Positions 31,865-45,458 are shown, counted from the stretch's first letter. The stretch: DNA of 64,000 bases from Toxorhynchites rutilus septentrionalis (GCF_029784135.1 NC_073746.1:99960515-100024514); one strand, 5' to 3'. Program-made: numbers and translations. Notes: generated from the letters alone by a model not told the origin.

Positions 31865-33484
31865 CAGTGGTAGACATTCGTTTAGCCGCACCCTATTTTT
31901 CCTCAATATTTTTAAAAATAAGTCAATTCCATGTACAGTTTTGCTCATAAAAGAAGATTATTGTTTACTTTCATCGAATTCATTCTAAGAAAAAGTATAA
32001 ATTCACTTTTTGTTTTCTAAATAATTCAAATATGTGGAATCAGGATGGACATTCGTTGAGCCGCATCCTAAAATTTCAATGAAAGAAAATTTGGCCGGCA
32101 AATTTCGAGTCCAATCGGTAGCTAATATTTAGTATGTCCACATCCATTTCGGATCACTTTGAAAACTCGATTTGGCATCGAGTCAGACAGCTTTTAAAGT
32201 GTTGCCATATTGATTATAGTCCAACATTCCTGAATTACTGCCTTGAGACTGGAAATGTTGTCAAATTGTCATCCGTTTGCATAGACCATCTCGGCCAAGA
32301 TTCTCCATAGGTTCTCTATGGGATTGCAATCGACTGCCAGCAGGTCATTCAAGAAGCGGAATGTCCATCTCGGCAAACCATGCCTTCGATTGCTTGGAAA
32401 CGTGGATCTATGCATAATCCTGCTGAGAAAACGACATCCTCGGTAGCGTTATTCTCAATATGGCGAATCAAAACGTCCTCCAGTAATTGAAGATACTTTT
32501 CGGAGTTCATTCGGGTGAAAATGAAACAAATGAGAAGCTGTGATAGGAAACGGTTCCCCACACTGTCAAATTTCCGCCCCCAAAATTTCGCTTCGATCTC
32601 ACGGCACTTGACTTAAATTGTACCAATAGCAACTCTAACAGTCCAGACCATCCAAATTGAACTTTTTTCGCCGGAAAATACAACATTTCTCCATTCTAGT
32701 TTCCATTTCATGTATTGCCGGGCGAAAATGAGATGGTTCTGCTTATGGGTGGCGGTCAGTTTCGGCTTCCCTTGAAGTTTCTTCCACATGATGTTTGGTG
32801 ACTCATTAAAGATGCGCGCAATATGCCTCTTCGTTACTGGAACAACCGATTCTGCCTTAATGTATGAGCAGGACATCGTTTCTTGGTAGCTTCGTGTCTT
32901 ATTCGACCTTTAAGACGCAAAGTAACTTTGGTGTTCCAATTTGTTGGTCGTTATAACCCATATTTCTGGCACTATTTAAAGAAATTCCGTACCACTTTCT
33001 CAGATCGACCAATTTTTGTTACGATCGAGCGATTAGAAAACTTTTGTTCACTGAATATCTTTATTATTTTCCGCTTCTCTTCCGTCAATAGAATACCTTT
33101 AGCCATTCCTCTAAGTTCTACGTAGATCAGTAATCTGACCAACTTCTTACGTTGCACATCTAATATGTATCTTGTAAATTAAACATTCCCAAGTATTTTT
33201 TCAAAAAACACAGATAAAAGCTTGGTGATTATGCGAAAACTCGATTTTCATGCCCTGCGACTAAACGTATGTCTCGGGAAAAAACGACGTTTGAGTGTTT
33301 ATATCCACCGATGCCGCCTTGTGTGTGTATGTGTGTGATTGTGACGCACGTACTTTCAATAAAAGTGACTAAAATATACCATCACTACAGCAAATAAGTA
33401 TCCCGATAAAAAGAACATTCCTAGTTGTTTTATAAGTGTTTCGAGTTTTTTTTTCAAGTGCGGCTAAATGAATTTCTATCACTG
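31865..33484 (-). mobile_element. Tc1-type DNA transposon (1620 bp, degenerate)
   Basis: Inverted ends CAGTGGTAGACATTCGTTTA (left) and CAGTGATAGAAATTCATTTA (right, minus strand), both continuing GCCGCA, lie between TA duplications (31863-31864, 33485-33486). A broken transposase runs on the minus strand. The element sits within the TA-rich first 10 bases of Helitron 2. Confidence 0.88.
32150..33157 (-). pseudogene. Tc1-like transposase, broken in several frames
   Basis: The N-terminus (33157 leftwards) has a helix-turn-helix with KRKIIKIFSEQKFSNRSIV and KIGRSEKVV. The next part (32876-32613) has NESPNIMWKKLQGKPKLT and WRNVVFSGEKS, where the first catalytic aspartate of the DDE triad is replaced by Gly (FSDEK in active relatives). 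A third part (32561-32349) covers the segment before the second aspartate (MNSEKYLQLLEDVL). Frames shift between parts. Such enzymes cut and paste the element at TA. This copy is inactive. Confidence 0.8.
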
Positions 33485-34005
33485 TATATAAAAATGGATT
33501 TCTGTCTGTCTATCTGTCTCTCTGATTCTTATGGACTAGGAAACTACTGAACCGATCGGCATGAAAATTGGTATGTAGGGGTTTTTGAGGTCGGGGAAGG
33601 TTATTATGATAGTTCGAGACCCCTCCCCCCTCTCTAAGGGGGGACTGCCATACAAATGAAACACAAATTTCTGCATTACTCGAAAATTAATCAAGCAAAC
33701 GAAACCAAATTTGACATGTGCAGGTTTTAGGCTGCAATAATTGTTTCTATGATGGTTAGACACTCCACCCTCCTCTCTAAGGAGGGAATGCCATACAAAT
33801 GAAAGACAAATTTCTGCATAACTCGAAAACTAATCAAGCATATGGAGCCAAATTTGGGATGTGAGGGTTTTTGGGTACGAAAAATGTTTTTATGATGATA
33901 TGACACCCCTCCCTTCTCTGGAACGGAGAGAGGGTTCCATAAAAATGATACACATATTCCAACCAAACATGACAATTAAAAATTTTCGGTCAACTCTGAA
34001 GGAAA

Positions 34006-34359
34006 ATGGGAAATTTCGAAAAATTTAATTCGCATGTGTTCTACAATTATATATTAACATGCGGTGTTAGTTCATTTGATGTTTGCGGTAACGAAATTGA
34101 TCTTCGTTCGAGAGTGGAAATGGATTTTAATGTGGCAAAACGCACTCCTATATCGTCTTCTATCTATAAAAATAAAAATGGATCGAATGTGTTGATAAGA
34201 GCAGAACTCGAGGAAAGAATTATCCGATTTAGGGCTGTGTTTGTTCTATCATATTTTCTGTACCAAACATTTATTCCATGTAACGTAGAAACATGTTATT
34301 TGCAAGTGGATGAAAAATCTTGCACCAGAATTGTGTCTCAAAATAATATGATATTATAA
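34006..34359 (+). CDS. Unidentified 117-codon frame in Helitron 2
   Basis: An uninterrupted frame from ATG to TAA lies in the 3' part of the Helitron. The product would have no signal peptide, a short hydrophobic patch (about residues 78-90, FVLSYFLYQTFI) and four cysteines in its C-terminal half. I do not recognise it. It could be a fragment of a captured exon, a leftover of Helitron protein, or chance in AT-rich DNA. Nothing in the sequence shows that it is expressed. Confidence 0.2.
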   Translation: MGNFEKFNSHVFYNYILTCGVSSFDVCGNEIDLRSRVEMDFNVAKRTPISSSIYKNKNGSNVLIRAELEERIIRFRAVFVLSYFLYQTFIPCNVETCYLQVDEKSCTRIVSQNNMIL

Positions 34360-34592
34360 TGTCGAGTTGTGGTAGAAGAACTGAAATTTTACAGTATAAA
34401 ATAATTTTAAAGGGTAGATTAGAAGATCAATCAATGAACAGTTCTGCGATTGGACCCATTAAAGTGGATGTGATAACGAAAAATAAATTTTGAGCCGGAC
34501 GAAGTTTGCCGGGCAGCTAGTATTTTATACAAAAGGAAAAAAAATCCATGTGCACTATCATAAGAAAATTTTATAGTTCTTTAACTAAGGAA

Positions 34593-35076
34593 GGTGGTCT
34601 CCGTAGCCACATTTGTTGCGCGTTCGCTTAGTAAGCGATTGATCGTGAGTTCAAAACTCAGGGCCCTCATTGACCATCTTTGTGTTGTTACAGAATAGCT
34701 ACGTCCACGCAACAATCATCAGCGATGGAGATCGATCCACGGTCGAAATTAGATCGATTAATCCATACAACTGCTCTGCTCTGCAAGACACATCGGGCTG
34801 CTGTTCTATAAATAACTCAACAATGATCAATCAACTGTCTCCGCTGTCCGGTAGTCTAACTGGATAATGTAAGAACAGAAAGAATACTCTTACGCCTAAA
34901 TGGCTACTGTGTAAATGTACCATATGAAATAGAAGGAATACTGGCGAATGGCAACTGTGTAATGTAATGTGCTATAATTATAGATATTATAACCATGTGA
35001 CATGTACACGATTAAAATTAGGTTCTGTTACAGCTAAAATGGTAATGAGCCTAAAATAAATAAATGGGATAAAAAA
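34593..35076 (+). mobile_element. tRNA-derived SINE (484 bp)
   Basis: The head contains GTGGTCTCCGTAGCCAC and a B-box-like GTGAGTTCAAAACTC, as in tRNA-derived promoters. The 3' end has AAATAAATAAATGGGAT and an A run. A 10-bp duplication AACTAAGGAA flanks it (34583-34592 and 35077-35086). Its body is longer than the SINE at 18590 and unrelated to it. Confidence 0.78.
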
Positions 35077-35086
35077 AACTAAGGAA

Positions 35087-38020
<2,934 letters not shown>

Positions 38021-38021
<1 letters not shown>

Positions 38022-38031
38022 GGCGCAGTCA
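38021..38031 (+). promoter_or_regulatory. Primer-binding site of element 1
   Basis: TGGCGCAGTCA begins on the last LTR base. TGGCGCAGTC is the start of the tRNA-Ser primer site used by 17.6/297-type elements; the second element has the longer match TGGCGCAGTCGGTAGGAT at 60955. Confidence 0.75.
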
Positions 38032-38259
38032 TTGGCCAAGTGGTACAACGAAGTGAGTAGTGTTTATAGAGCGGATATCTGGAAGCACCGCCACCGAGTT
38101 AAAGAGGAGAAGTTTACATCTACTGAAGAAACCAAACGAACAAGCGAGAGGACCCCCTGAGCGAAAATCAAGGACTCGCTGCCGTTAGGAAAACTAATCC
38201 CGCCACCTGGAACGAACGATCTACGAGGAAACCGATTCAACCTACCCAGACTCCAGGAG

Positions 38260-38281
38260 ATGAAAGCAGTAATCTTCCTGT
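38260..38281 (+). promoter_or_regulatory. Candidate env leader exon end with splice donor
   Basis: An ATG at 38260 opens six codons plus two bases, then GTAAGT (38280-38285), a strong 5' splice site. In unspliced RNA the same ATG gives only seven codons before TAA (38281-38283, inside the donor). If joined to the acceptor at 43105 the phase is exactly right for the env frame, and a hydrophobic start results, as for a signal peptide. Splicing is inferred from sequence and from the known spliced env RNA of this group. Confidence 0.6.
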
Positions 38282-38478
38282 AAGTAAACACGAACAATTA
38301 TCTAAACCTAACACAACAAAATACTAATTCAGAAGTGCGAGCCCCCACCAGTGGTAAGCGGACACTTGATATATCACAAAGTGAATAACTAATTCATTAA
38401 CAAGTGAAGTGTAGAACAACACATTTTCTCGCGCGTATAAAGTACGTAAGATTTTTTTGAAAAAACAAATTTATTAAA

Positions 38479-39633
38479 ATGGCCGAGCGGGAGCAAATGA
38501 TTTCTCCGGAACTTCTGGCCCCGGAATTGGATGATCATGCACCAATTCCGCAACAAGAAATAACAATTCAAGGGTTACTCCAACACATAAGGAGCCTAAC
38601 TCACAATCAGAACGAACTGATTGGGCAATTGAGAACACTTAAAGCAAAAGCGGAGGATCCGTTTATGCAGTTTAGAACTCCGGATCCTATTAAGAATTTA
38701 CCAACATTCTCCGGAAACAAACGGGAAACAAACGCATGGCTTGAAGACGCCGAAAACACCCTGCATCTTTTTGAAAGATACAGAGATGATCCGGTCTACA
38801 GCCAATTGGTCAGAGCGGTAAAGAATAAAATCGTGGGAGAGGCCAAAGAAATTTTGATTGCTGCCGGCAACCCGAACAGTTGGGCAGAAATCAAAGAAAT
38901 TATTCTAAATTCATACGGCGATAGGAGAGATTTGACATCTCATATCCAATCGTTGTTTTATATAAACCAAGGAAAAAAATCCATCACTGAATACTACAAC
39001 CGAATCAAAACCATAGACACTGCTATTAAATCCACAGCAGCGACAATGGATGATTATAACAACTCTACAAGAGCAATAAATAATCTAGTGAGCCTTATGA
39101 CTCTCACTAGATTCATAGATGGGCTCACAGAGGAATTGTCTATGCACGTGCGAAGCTACAGACCTAAAAGTCTGGAGGAAGCGTATGCAATCACCATACA
39201 ATATGCCAACGCTGCATATAGGCAGAAGTTAAACCAAAAACCATCTGACACAAATAAAAATATCAGATCCAACAATAGTAACGGTTCACATAATTCGAAA
39301 CCGTCTCCCAACCCCAATAGTAATGGCAATCACTTTAACGCGAAGCCATCCACCTCAAATTCTAACAATAACTTGCATAATCAAAAACCATACGGGTCTG
39401 CGAAATTCAAAGCTAGAGCTCCACCGCCAGATGACGATGTCTCGATGAGGACAGCGAAATCGCGGGCAGAGGTTAACAGCCACGAAACAGCAGAACACAG
39501 CAAAAATCATCAAACAGAACCTGACACTTCGGAACAGCTGGACGAATCCGTCCTCGATTCGGAAGATGACGATTATTTCGTCAACGATGAACTAAATTTT
39601 CACGTGGCCGAGGCGCTACAAAAAGAAAAATAA
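38479..39633 (+). CDS. gag: Gag structural protein of element 1
   Basis: 384 residues, ATG at 38479 about 460 bases after the LTR. Gag forms the particle that packages genomic RNA. Residues about 60-250 are a capsid-like helical domain (ETNAWLEDAENTLHLF and following), and the C-terminal third is Asn/Ser/Lys-rich with an acidic end. There is no CCHC zinc knuckle, as is usual in errantiviruses. The stop overlaps the pol ATG by one base (TAATG) and pol lies in the -1 frame. Related in wording to the gag at 61351-62733. Confidence 0.88.
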   Translation: MAEREQMISPELLAPELDDHAPIPQQEITIQGLLQHIRSLTHNQNELIGQLRTLKAKAEDPFMQFRTPDPIKNLPTFSGNKRETNAWLEDAENTLHLFERYRDDPVYSQLVRAVKNKIVGEAKEILIAAGNPNSWAEIKEIILNSYGDRRDLTSHIQSLFYINQGKKSITEYYNRIKTIDTAIKSTAATMDDYNNSTRAINNLVSLMTLTRFIDGLTEELSMHVRSYRPKSLEEAYAITIQYANAAYRQKLNQKPSDTNKNIRSNNSNGSHNSKPSPNPNSNGNHFNAKPSTSNSNNNLHNQKPYGSAKFKARAPPPDDDVSMRTAKSRAEVNSHETAEHSKNHQTEPDTSEQLDESVLDSEDDDYFVNDELNFHVAEALQKEK

Positions 39634-42600
39634 TGAACGATAATAACTTTATTCCCTACATCACCATTGCAACATCCAAAGGCGAGATGAAATTTTTGAT
39701 CGACACAGGAGCGAACAAAAATTACATATCACCCGAGCATGTAAACATAGAAAACTGCAAAACAGAACCGATTTCAAAAGTAACCAACATTAAGGGAACC
39801 TTTACAATCGATAAATCCGCTTCCTTCGACCCATTTCTTATAAATAAAAAACTGAAATTCTTCATTTTCAAATTTCATAAATTTTTCGATGGACTCATCG
39901 GATACGAGTCATTGAGAAATTTAAATGCTAAAATCGACGTCAGTAAAAATACATTGAGGATCGGGAGAAAAACTTTCGCAATGAAAAAGAGATTTCCCGA
40001 GAAACATAAAATCAATTTAAATGAACAAGAATATCAGTTCATAAAATTGAAAACCAAGAAAAATGGAGATTTTCTTATAGAGGAAGAAAAGCCTCACGGA
40101 AAATTTTCTATCTTGCCAGGCCTCTACAGAAGTGCTAATAACACAGCCTTTGTAGCAGTGCAAAATTATACAAAAAAATCGATGGAAATCAATTCGAACG
40201 AGATCAAGCTTTGCAATGACTTGGATACAGAGGTTGACCCATTCGAGCTGACAGAGCTACCGAAAAAGGTTGACTCTGAAAATTACACCATAAGAGACGA
40301 TCATATGAATGAGGAGGAGAAATATACCCTCAGGAAGTTGATCAGGAAATACAACGACGTTTTATATGTGGAAAGTGATAAGTTATCATTCACCCATAAA
40401 ATTAAACATAAAATACGCACCGTGGACAGTATTCCGATACACTCCAAATCGTATAAGTACCCCTACGTGTACGAAAGCGAGGTGCAGGAGCAAGTTAAAA
40501 AGATGCTGAAAGACGGAATCATAAAAGAGTCAATCTCGCCTTACACGTCACCTGTGTGGGTGGTTCCTAAAAAGTCCGATGCATCTGGACGAAAAAAATT
40601 CCGTTTAGTGATCGATTACCGAAAACTAAACGAGAAAACAATTAATGACAAATACCCTATACCAGAAATTACGGATATTCTGGATAAATTAGGAAAGGCG
40701 AAATATTTTTCAACAATCGATTTAGTTTCTGGCTTCCACCAAATTCAATTAGCGGAGGAAGATACAGAAAAAACTGCTTTTTCCGTAAACGGTGGCAAAT
40801 ATGAGTTTACTCGTATGCCATTTGGCTTGAAGAATGCCCCAGCGACTTTTCAAAGAGTCATGGATTGCATTCTGAGAGATTTAGTAGGAGTATGTTGTTT
40901 CGTCTATATGGACGATATCATCATCTTCTCCAGCTCGCTTCAAGAGCACTTGAAAAATTTGTCGCAAGTCTTCGCAAAATTGAAAGAAGCAAGACTAAAA
41001 ATTCAGCTGGACAAATGCGAGTTCTTTAGGAAAGAAACGCAATTTTTAGGTCATACAGTCTCTGAAGAGGGAGTACGACCAAACAGCGACAAAATTGATG
41101 CAATAAGGCAATGGCCAATACCTAAAAGCGAAAAAGAAGTGAGACAATTCCTAGGAATGCTTGGCTACTACAGGCGATTTATTAAGGATTTCGCAAAAAT
41201 TGTAAAGCCGTTAACAGCACTTCTCCGAAAGGATATTGAATTCGAAATTACACCAGAAGTAGTAACATGCTTCGAAAAGTGTAAGCAACTTCTGACGATC
41301 GACCCGGTATTAATTTACCCTGATTTTAGCAAAGAATTTTCACTAACAACGGATGCGAGTGACCACGCTATTGGTGCAGTGTTGTCACAAGGGCCAGCAG
41401 GTAACGACCGACCCATCGCATACGCCTCACGTACTTTGAATAAAACGGAAGAACGATATTCCACTACCGAAAAGGAGTTTCTCGCGATAGTATGGGCAGT
41501 GAAACATTTCAGACCATACCTCTATGGTAGAAAGTTTAAAATGTTCACCGACCACCAACCACTAACATTTTCTTTCACGAACGCTAACCACAGAATAATT
41601 AGAGGAAAGCTGGCTTTAGAGGAATTCGATTACGAACTAATCTACAAACCGGGAAAACAAAACGTTGTCGCCGACGCGCTGTCGCGCGTAAACATAGAGA
41701 AACACCTGAACGCACACTCGCAATCATCGCTTTCCCTAAATGTTGAACCTTCTGAGCGAGGAAACGAACCTTCAGACGACGAAAGTGACGGAACGACAGT
41801 ACACTCAGCGGATACGAGTGATGACTACTTTATTCGGTATACTGAGAGACCTATCAACGTTTTTCGGACACAAGTCATATTCAAAATAGGAAATGTAGAA
41901 CTTGCAGCCTACGAACAAATTTTTCCAAAATATCACAGACACACAATAGTAAAAAGAACATACACCGAAGAAGACATAGTTGAAACGTTGAAACGGACCC
42001 TGAATCCGAAGGGTTTGAGTTGTATAAAAGTACCTATCTCATTAGCACAACTAGTGCAGGAGACGTATAAAAAACATTTTTCCTCAAATATTATTTACAA
42101 AGTATTTATTTCAGAGACCATGTTGGAGGACATCAGAATGGAAGTCGAGCAAGACGAGATCATAAGAAGAATTCACCAATACGGACACAGAGGAATCAAA
42201 GAAAACCGGAACCAGATTCTACAAACACACTTTTTCCCGCAACTCGATCGAAAGGTCAAAATTTATGTCGATTCCTGTGATATTTGCAAAAAAGCCAAAT
42301 ATGACAGAAATCCACCCAAACTAATTAGAAAAAGCACATTTGGACAGAAACCTTTCGACAGAGTCCACATTGACATTTTCTTCCTAAAAGGTCAAAAGTG
42401 GCTCACCATAGTTGATTCATTTTCAAAGTTTGCAAACGCGATTCCATTAAGCACAAGAACAATAGTTGATATCAAAACCGCAATAACCGAACACATTCGA
42501 AATTTTGGAAGACCTCAAACTATAGTGAGTGACCAAGAGCCATCTTTCAGGTCCATAGACTTTATGGGATTCCTAAATGATCTCAATATAGAGATACACC

Positions 42601-43073
42601 TCGCAAGTGGATCCAATTCAAATGGTATCGTGGAACGTTTCCACTCCACTTTAATTGAAACCTTCCGCACAAACAAAGCAAAATTTAAAGATTTAACATT
42701 AAACGAGCAAGTAAATATCGCCATCGACATTTACAATAATAGTTTCCACTCAGTAATAAAAACCCAACCGCGAAATTTGATTTTTAATAACTCTGGATCT
42801 ACGAATATGGAAGAAATATCTGAAAAATCTAAAAACCTGCAATCTGCAGTTAAAATCGAACTAAATAGACGAAAAGATAAATACGAACAACAAAATATGA
42901 ATAACGAAAAACCTGAAGATCTTCAACCAGGCGAAATTAAATACATAAAAAACTCTCAACGTTTAACAAAAGACAAAGATCCGTTTAAAATAACAACGAT
43001 TAAACACAACAACGAACTAACATTTGAAGACGTCAATAATATTAAAATCCACAAAAATAGAATAAAGAAATAA
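39633..43073 (+). CDS. pol: Pol polyprotein of element 1: protease, reverse transcriptase, RNase H, integrase
   Basis: 1146 residues, fully open. Aspartic protease: LIDTGAN with catalytic Asp24. Reverse transcriptase: LVIDYRKLNEKT, STIDLVSGFHQ and YMDD at about residues 425-428. RNase H: TTDASDHAIGAVL (about 571) and FTDHQPL. Integrase: zinc-binding HHCC (HQYGHRG to CDICKK, about 847-885), catalytic aspartates in HIDIF and VSDQEP and the glutamate in GIVERFHS. I count 33 residues between the second Asp and the Glu, two fewer than usual. Pol copies genomic RNA into DNA and integrates it. It is probably made by -1 frameshift or reinitiation at the gag end. Confidence 0.93.
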   Translation: MNDNNFIPYITIATSKGEMKFLIDTGANKNYISPEHVNIENCKTEPISKVTNIKGTFTIDKSASFDPFLINKKLKFFIFKFHKFFDGLIGYESLRNLNAKIDVSKNTLRIGRKTFAMKKRFPEKHKINLNEQEYQFIKLKTKKNGDFLIEEEKPHGKFSILPGLYRSANNTAFVAVQNYTKKSMEINSNEIKLCNDLDTEVDPFELTELPKKVDSENYTIRDDHMNEEEKYTLRKLIRKYNDVLYVESDKLSFTHKIKHKIRTVDSIPIHSKSYKYPYVYESEVQEQVKKMLKDGIIKESISPYTSPVWVVPKKSDASGRKKFRLVIDYRKLNEKTINDKYPIPEITDILDKLGKAKYFSTIDLVSGFHQIQLAEEDTEKTAFSVNGGKYEFTRMPFGLKNAPATFQRVMDCILRDLVGVCCFVYMDDIIIFSSSLQEHLKNLSQVFAKLKEARLKIQLDKCEFFRKETQFLGHTVSEEGVRPNSDKIDAIRQWPIPKSEKEVRQFLGMLGYYRRFIKDFAKIVKPLTALLRKDIEFEITPEVVTCFEKCKQLLTIDPVLIYPDFSKEFSLTTDASDHAIGAVLSQGPAGNDRPIAYASRTLNKTEERYSTTEKEFLAIVWAVKHFRPYLYGRKFKMFTDHQPLTFSFTNANHRIIRGKLALEEFDYELIYKPGKQNVVADALSRVNIEKHLNAHSQSSLSLNVEPSERGNEPSDDESDGTTVHSADTSDDYFIRYTERPINVFRTQVIFKIGNVELAAYEQIFPKYHRHTIVKRTYTEEDIVETLKRTLNPKGLSCIKVPISLAQLVQETYKKHFSSNIIYKVFISETMLEDIRMEVEQDEIIRRIHQYGHRGIKENRNQILQTHFFPQLDRKVKIYVDSCDICKKAKYDRNPPKLIRKSTFGQKPFDRVHIDIFFLKGQKWLTIVDSFSKFANAIPLSTRTIVDIKTAITEHIRNFGRPQTIVSDQEPSFRSIDFMGFLNDLNIEIHLASGSNSNGIVERFHSTLIETFRTNKAKFKDLTLNEQVNIAIDIYNNSFHSVIKTQPRNLIFNNSGSTNMEEISEKSKNLQSAVKIELNRRKDKYEQQNMNNEKPEDLQPGEIKYIKNSQRLTKDKDPFKITTIKHNNELTFEDVNNIKIHKNRIKK

Positions 43074-43104
43074 CCGATAAATCAATTATTTAACTCTCGT
43101 TGCA

Positions 43105-43106
43105 GA
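43105..43106 (+). promoter_or_regulatory. Candidate env splice acceptor
   Basis: ATTATTTAACTCTCGTTGCAG ends at 43105, 32 bases after the pol stop: a pyrimidine-containing tract and TTGCAG. The following frame is the env frame with no ATG until 43350, so a spliced leader is needed. Confidence 0.62.
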
Positions 43107-44783
43107 TTTTCATGCATCGTCATAATAAATTGCACAAAACTTAAAGATCTATCTCACAACAATGGTATAATTGCCATAAAATTAAAACAAGTCAGGATTA
43201 GGATAGGATTCGAGAGAATTATCCAAAAGATTAATATCCACTCTATCGAACATAATATCAATTACATTGAAAAAATCGCAGGAAATATTAAAGTTATAGA
43301 CCACTTAAGAAGTACTTTAGATTTCAAAATACAAAACTCAAAAGGTAAATTGATGAGCTTGTATTCCCACAGAAGTAAAAGAGCATTAGTAAACGCATTA
43401 GGAACAGCAATAAAATTAATAGCAGGAAACCCTGATAATGACGATTTAGAAATTATAAACCATAGTTTGGGAACTTTAGAGAAACAGGAAAATTTACTAT
43501 CGAAATCTATATCAAGACAAATAATCATTAACGAAAAAATACAAAACAAAATTAATAACATAACAGACGTACTCAAAAAGATCAATAAACAGATTGTGGA
43601 ACAGAGGAACAATTCTTTGGTAACCAGAGCAGATTTGGAATATATCAACATGATTGTAAACCTTGACTCTATAATTCAGATTCTCGGAAATATTGAAGAA
43701 CAAATCGAGTTTGCTAAACTCAACATTTTAAACAGAAATTTATTTTCATTTGAAGAGAAGAAGTACATTTTCAACAGACTCAATGCTCAAAAGCTAAAGC
43801 TAGACTATTTAGATCAAATATTCCAGTACAGCTCAGGAAGCGTTATTGTAAGCCAAGGTGAAATTATAATACTGGTGAAAATACCCATCCTCGGGGACAA
43901 CGAGTTCGACCTGATCAACATTCAGACGCTCAACATAAACAGTACACGAATCAGCACAGACGTAAAACTGGTGGCAAAGCATGGAGACATCATTTACAGA
44001 CAAAGCGAACTTTGCGACATTTGCGAAGCTACAACCCTTCTCGAAGATGATTGCATCTATAACCTTCTGAATCACCAAACACCAAAATGTATCATAAAAC
44101 CCGTCAGACAACCCATCCGTGTCGAAGAAATTAAGAAAGGAGTCATACTTGTTGACACAAACAAAAATGTATTGATCTCTGATTCATGCAACAATTCCAG
44201 ACTGATCAACACCCCGACAATCATCGAAACAAACAACTGTACAATCAAAGTGATGAACATCACCTTCAATAACCAAGTAACTTTTGGAAATAGTGAAGAA
44301 TACCTTCTCCCAATATACGGAAATAAGTTGATACAATTAAACTATACAGAGGAGAATAATGAAATCAACCACCTCAAATTGGAAAACCTTAACAGTCTGC
44401 AGGACATAAAGTTAGACCTGCATCGTTCAAAAAGGACAACAACCATCGGAGGAGGAGTCCTCCTCATGCTAATCATTATCTGTTCTTTTACCATTTATAT
44501 CATCGACAGAAGATTCAAAGCGAAGGAAAGAGCAACTCTGGAAATTCGAAGCCATGTTGGAACCACCACGGAACTTAAACAAACCATTGGAAAAGGAGAA
44601 TTTGGACCATTACCGAGTCTCGTCCTTTTCGAAAGATCGTCCGAGGACGGACGAGAATCTAAGGGGGGAGGCGTTACACCACAACCGACCGACCAAGGCG
44701 TCCCAGAAGTCAAGACGTCAGCAAAAGCCCAGCCGAGACCCATAGCAACAGACAGAGGCGTCAAAGTTACACCGCGCGTGTAA
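43106..44783 (+). CDS. env: Env glycoprotein of element 1 (second exon)
   Basis: The frame is open from just after the pol stop to TGTAA at 44783 (559 codons from the acceptor), the last 112 bases lying in the 3' LTR. It resembles the baculovirus F-type envelope found in errantiviruses. There is a hydrophobic N-terminal segment, a basic cleavage site RSKR (43371-43382) followed by a nonpolar fusion-peptide-like stretch, long heptad-rich helices, and a membrane anchor near 44447-44507 with a basic cytoplasmic side. Such proteins can mediate membrane fusion between insect cells. The first ATG in the genomic frame (43350) lies just before the cleavage site and would lose the signal, which argues for splicing. 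No frame damage. Confidence 0.85.
44661..44671 (+). promoter_or_regulatory. Polypurine tract of element 1
   Basis: AAGGGGGGAGG directly before the 3' LTR, the expected primer for plus-strand DNA synthesis. It also lies within env codons. Confidence 0.85.
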
Positions 44784-45053
44784 ACCAACATTTGCCGACG
44801 CCGCGGAAATCAATCGAACGACGCGAACAAAGGTTCGATCAGGTTCGAACCACCGACGGAAATAATGAGATCAGCAGATGTAGTCTATTTAAGCCTTGTA
44901 ATACGATTATAGAATTTAGTCTTGAGCGTAGCCGAGTTGAATACGGGCATAAAGGTTTATGAACCGAATGTAAAGTGTTATAAACGAATAAAAAGGGTAA
45001 TTAGAAATTAAATAAAAGTTTTTTTAAACCGCGAGTTAAGTCACGGCATAATT
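44672..45053 (+). repeat. 3' LTR of errantivirus-like element 1
   Basis: 382 bp, same length and, as read, same sequence as the 5' LTR; followed by TATA of the microsatellite. Confidence 0.93.
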
Positions 45054-45076
45054 TATATATATATATATATATATAT

Positions 45077-45458
45077 ACAATAATTTCTCGAGTTTTGTTT
45101 GTAGTTAGACAAAAACCTATTTTAATACAAAATGGCAAATGCGTACTTTTACCCCATAGTGGGGGCAAAGGTGCCCACCGTACGGGGCAAAAGTGCGCAC
45201 TTATTGAATTGTACTTCTAAGGTAACTTGTAACAAAAATCAATGCTTTATCATTACCAGCGAAAGCAGCATCATTACCAGAGTGTGTAGGCACCATCCAG
45301 TGGGGTGGAGGGGGTGCTGTATGATGTTTTATGGGTGGAAATGAGTGGGTGTTATGGTCAAACATACCACGTGAAAATTTTTGGGAGAAAGGAGACTGAC
45401 AATATAAAGTATCTGAAAATGTCCAACATTTGAAACAGAATTCGTTTTTATTGACAAA
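45077..45458. other. Flank of the TA microsatellite
   Basis: Contains two GGGGCAAAAGTGCGCAC-like words (45163-45212), similar to 37302-37321. The 70-codon frame at 45132-45344 spans them and has no family features. Confidence 0.35.

Larger units (their letters stand above)
31857..34520 (+). mobile_element. Helitron 2, split at its 5' end by a Tc1 element
   Basis: Removing the Tc1 element restores TCTATATATAAAAATGG at the 5' end, preceded by A (31856). The 3' end is GCCGGGCAGCTAG before T (34521), so both ends fit Helitron rules. The 5' third carries the same ~143-bp CTGCCATAC units as Helitrons 1 and 3. The only notable frame is at 34006-34359. No Rep or helicase motifs are present. Confidence 0.78.
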
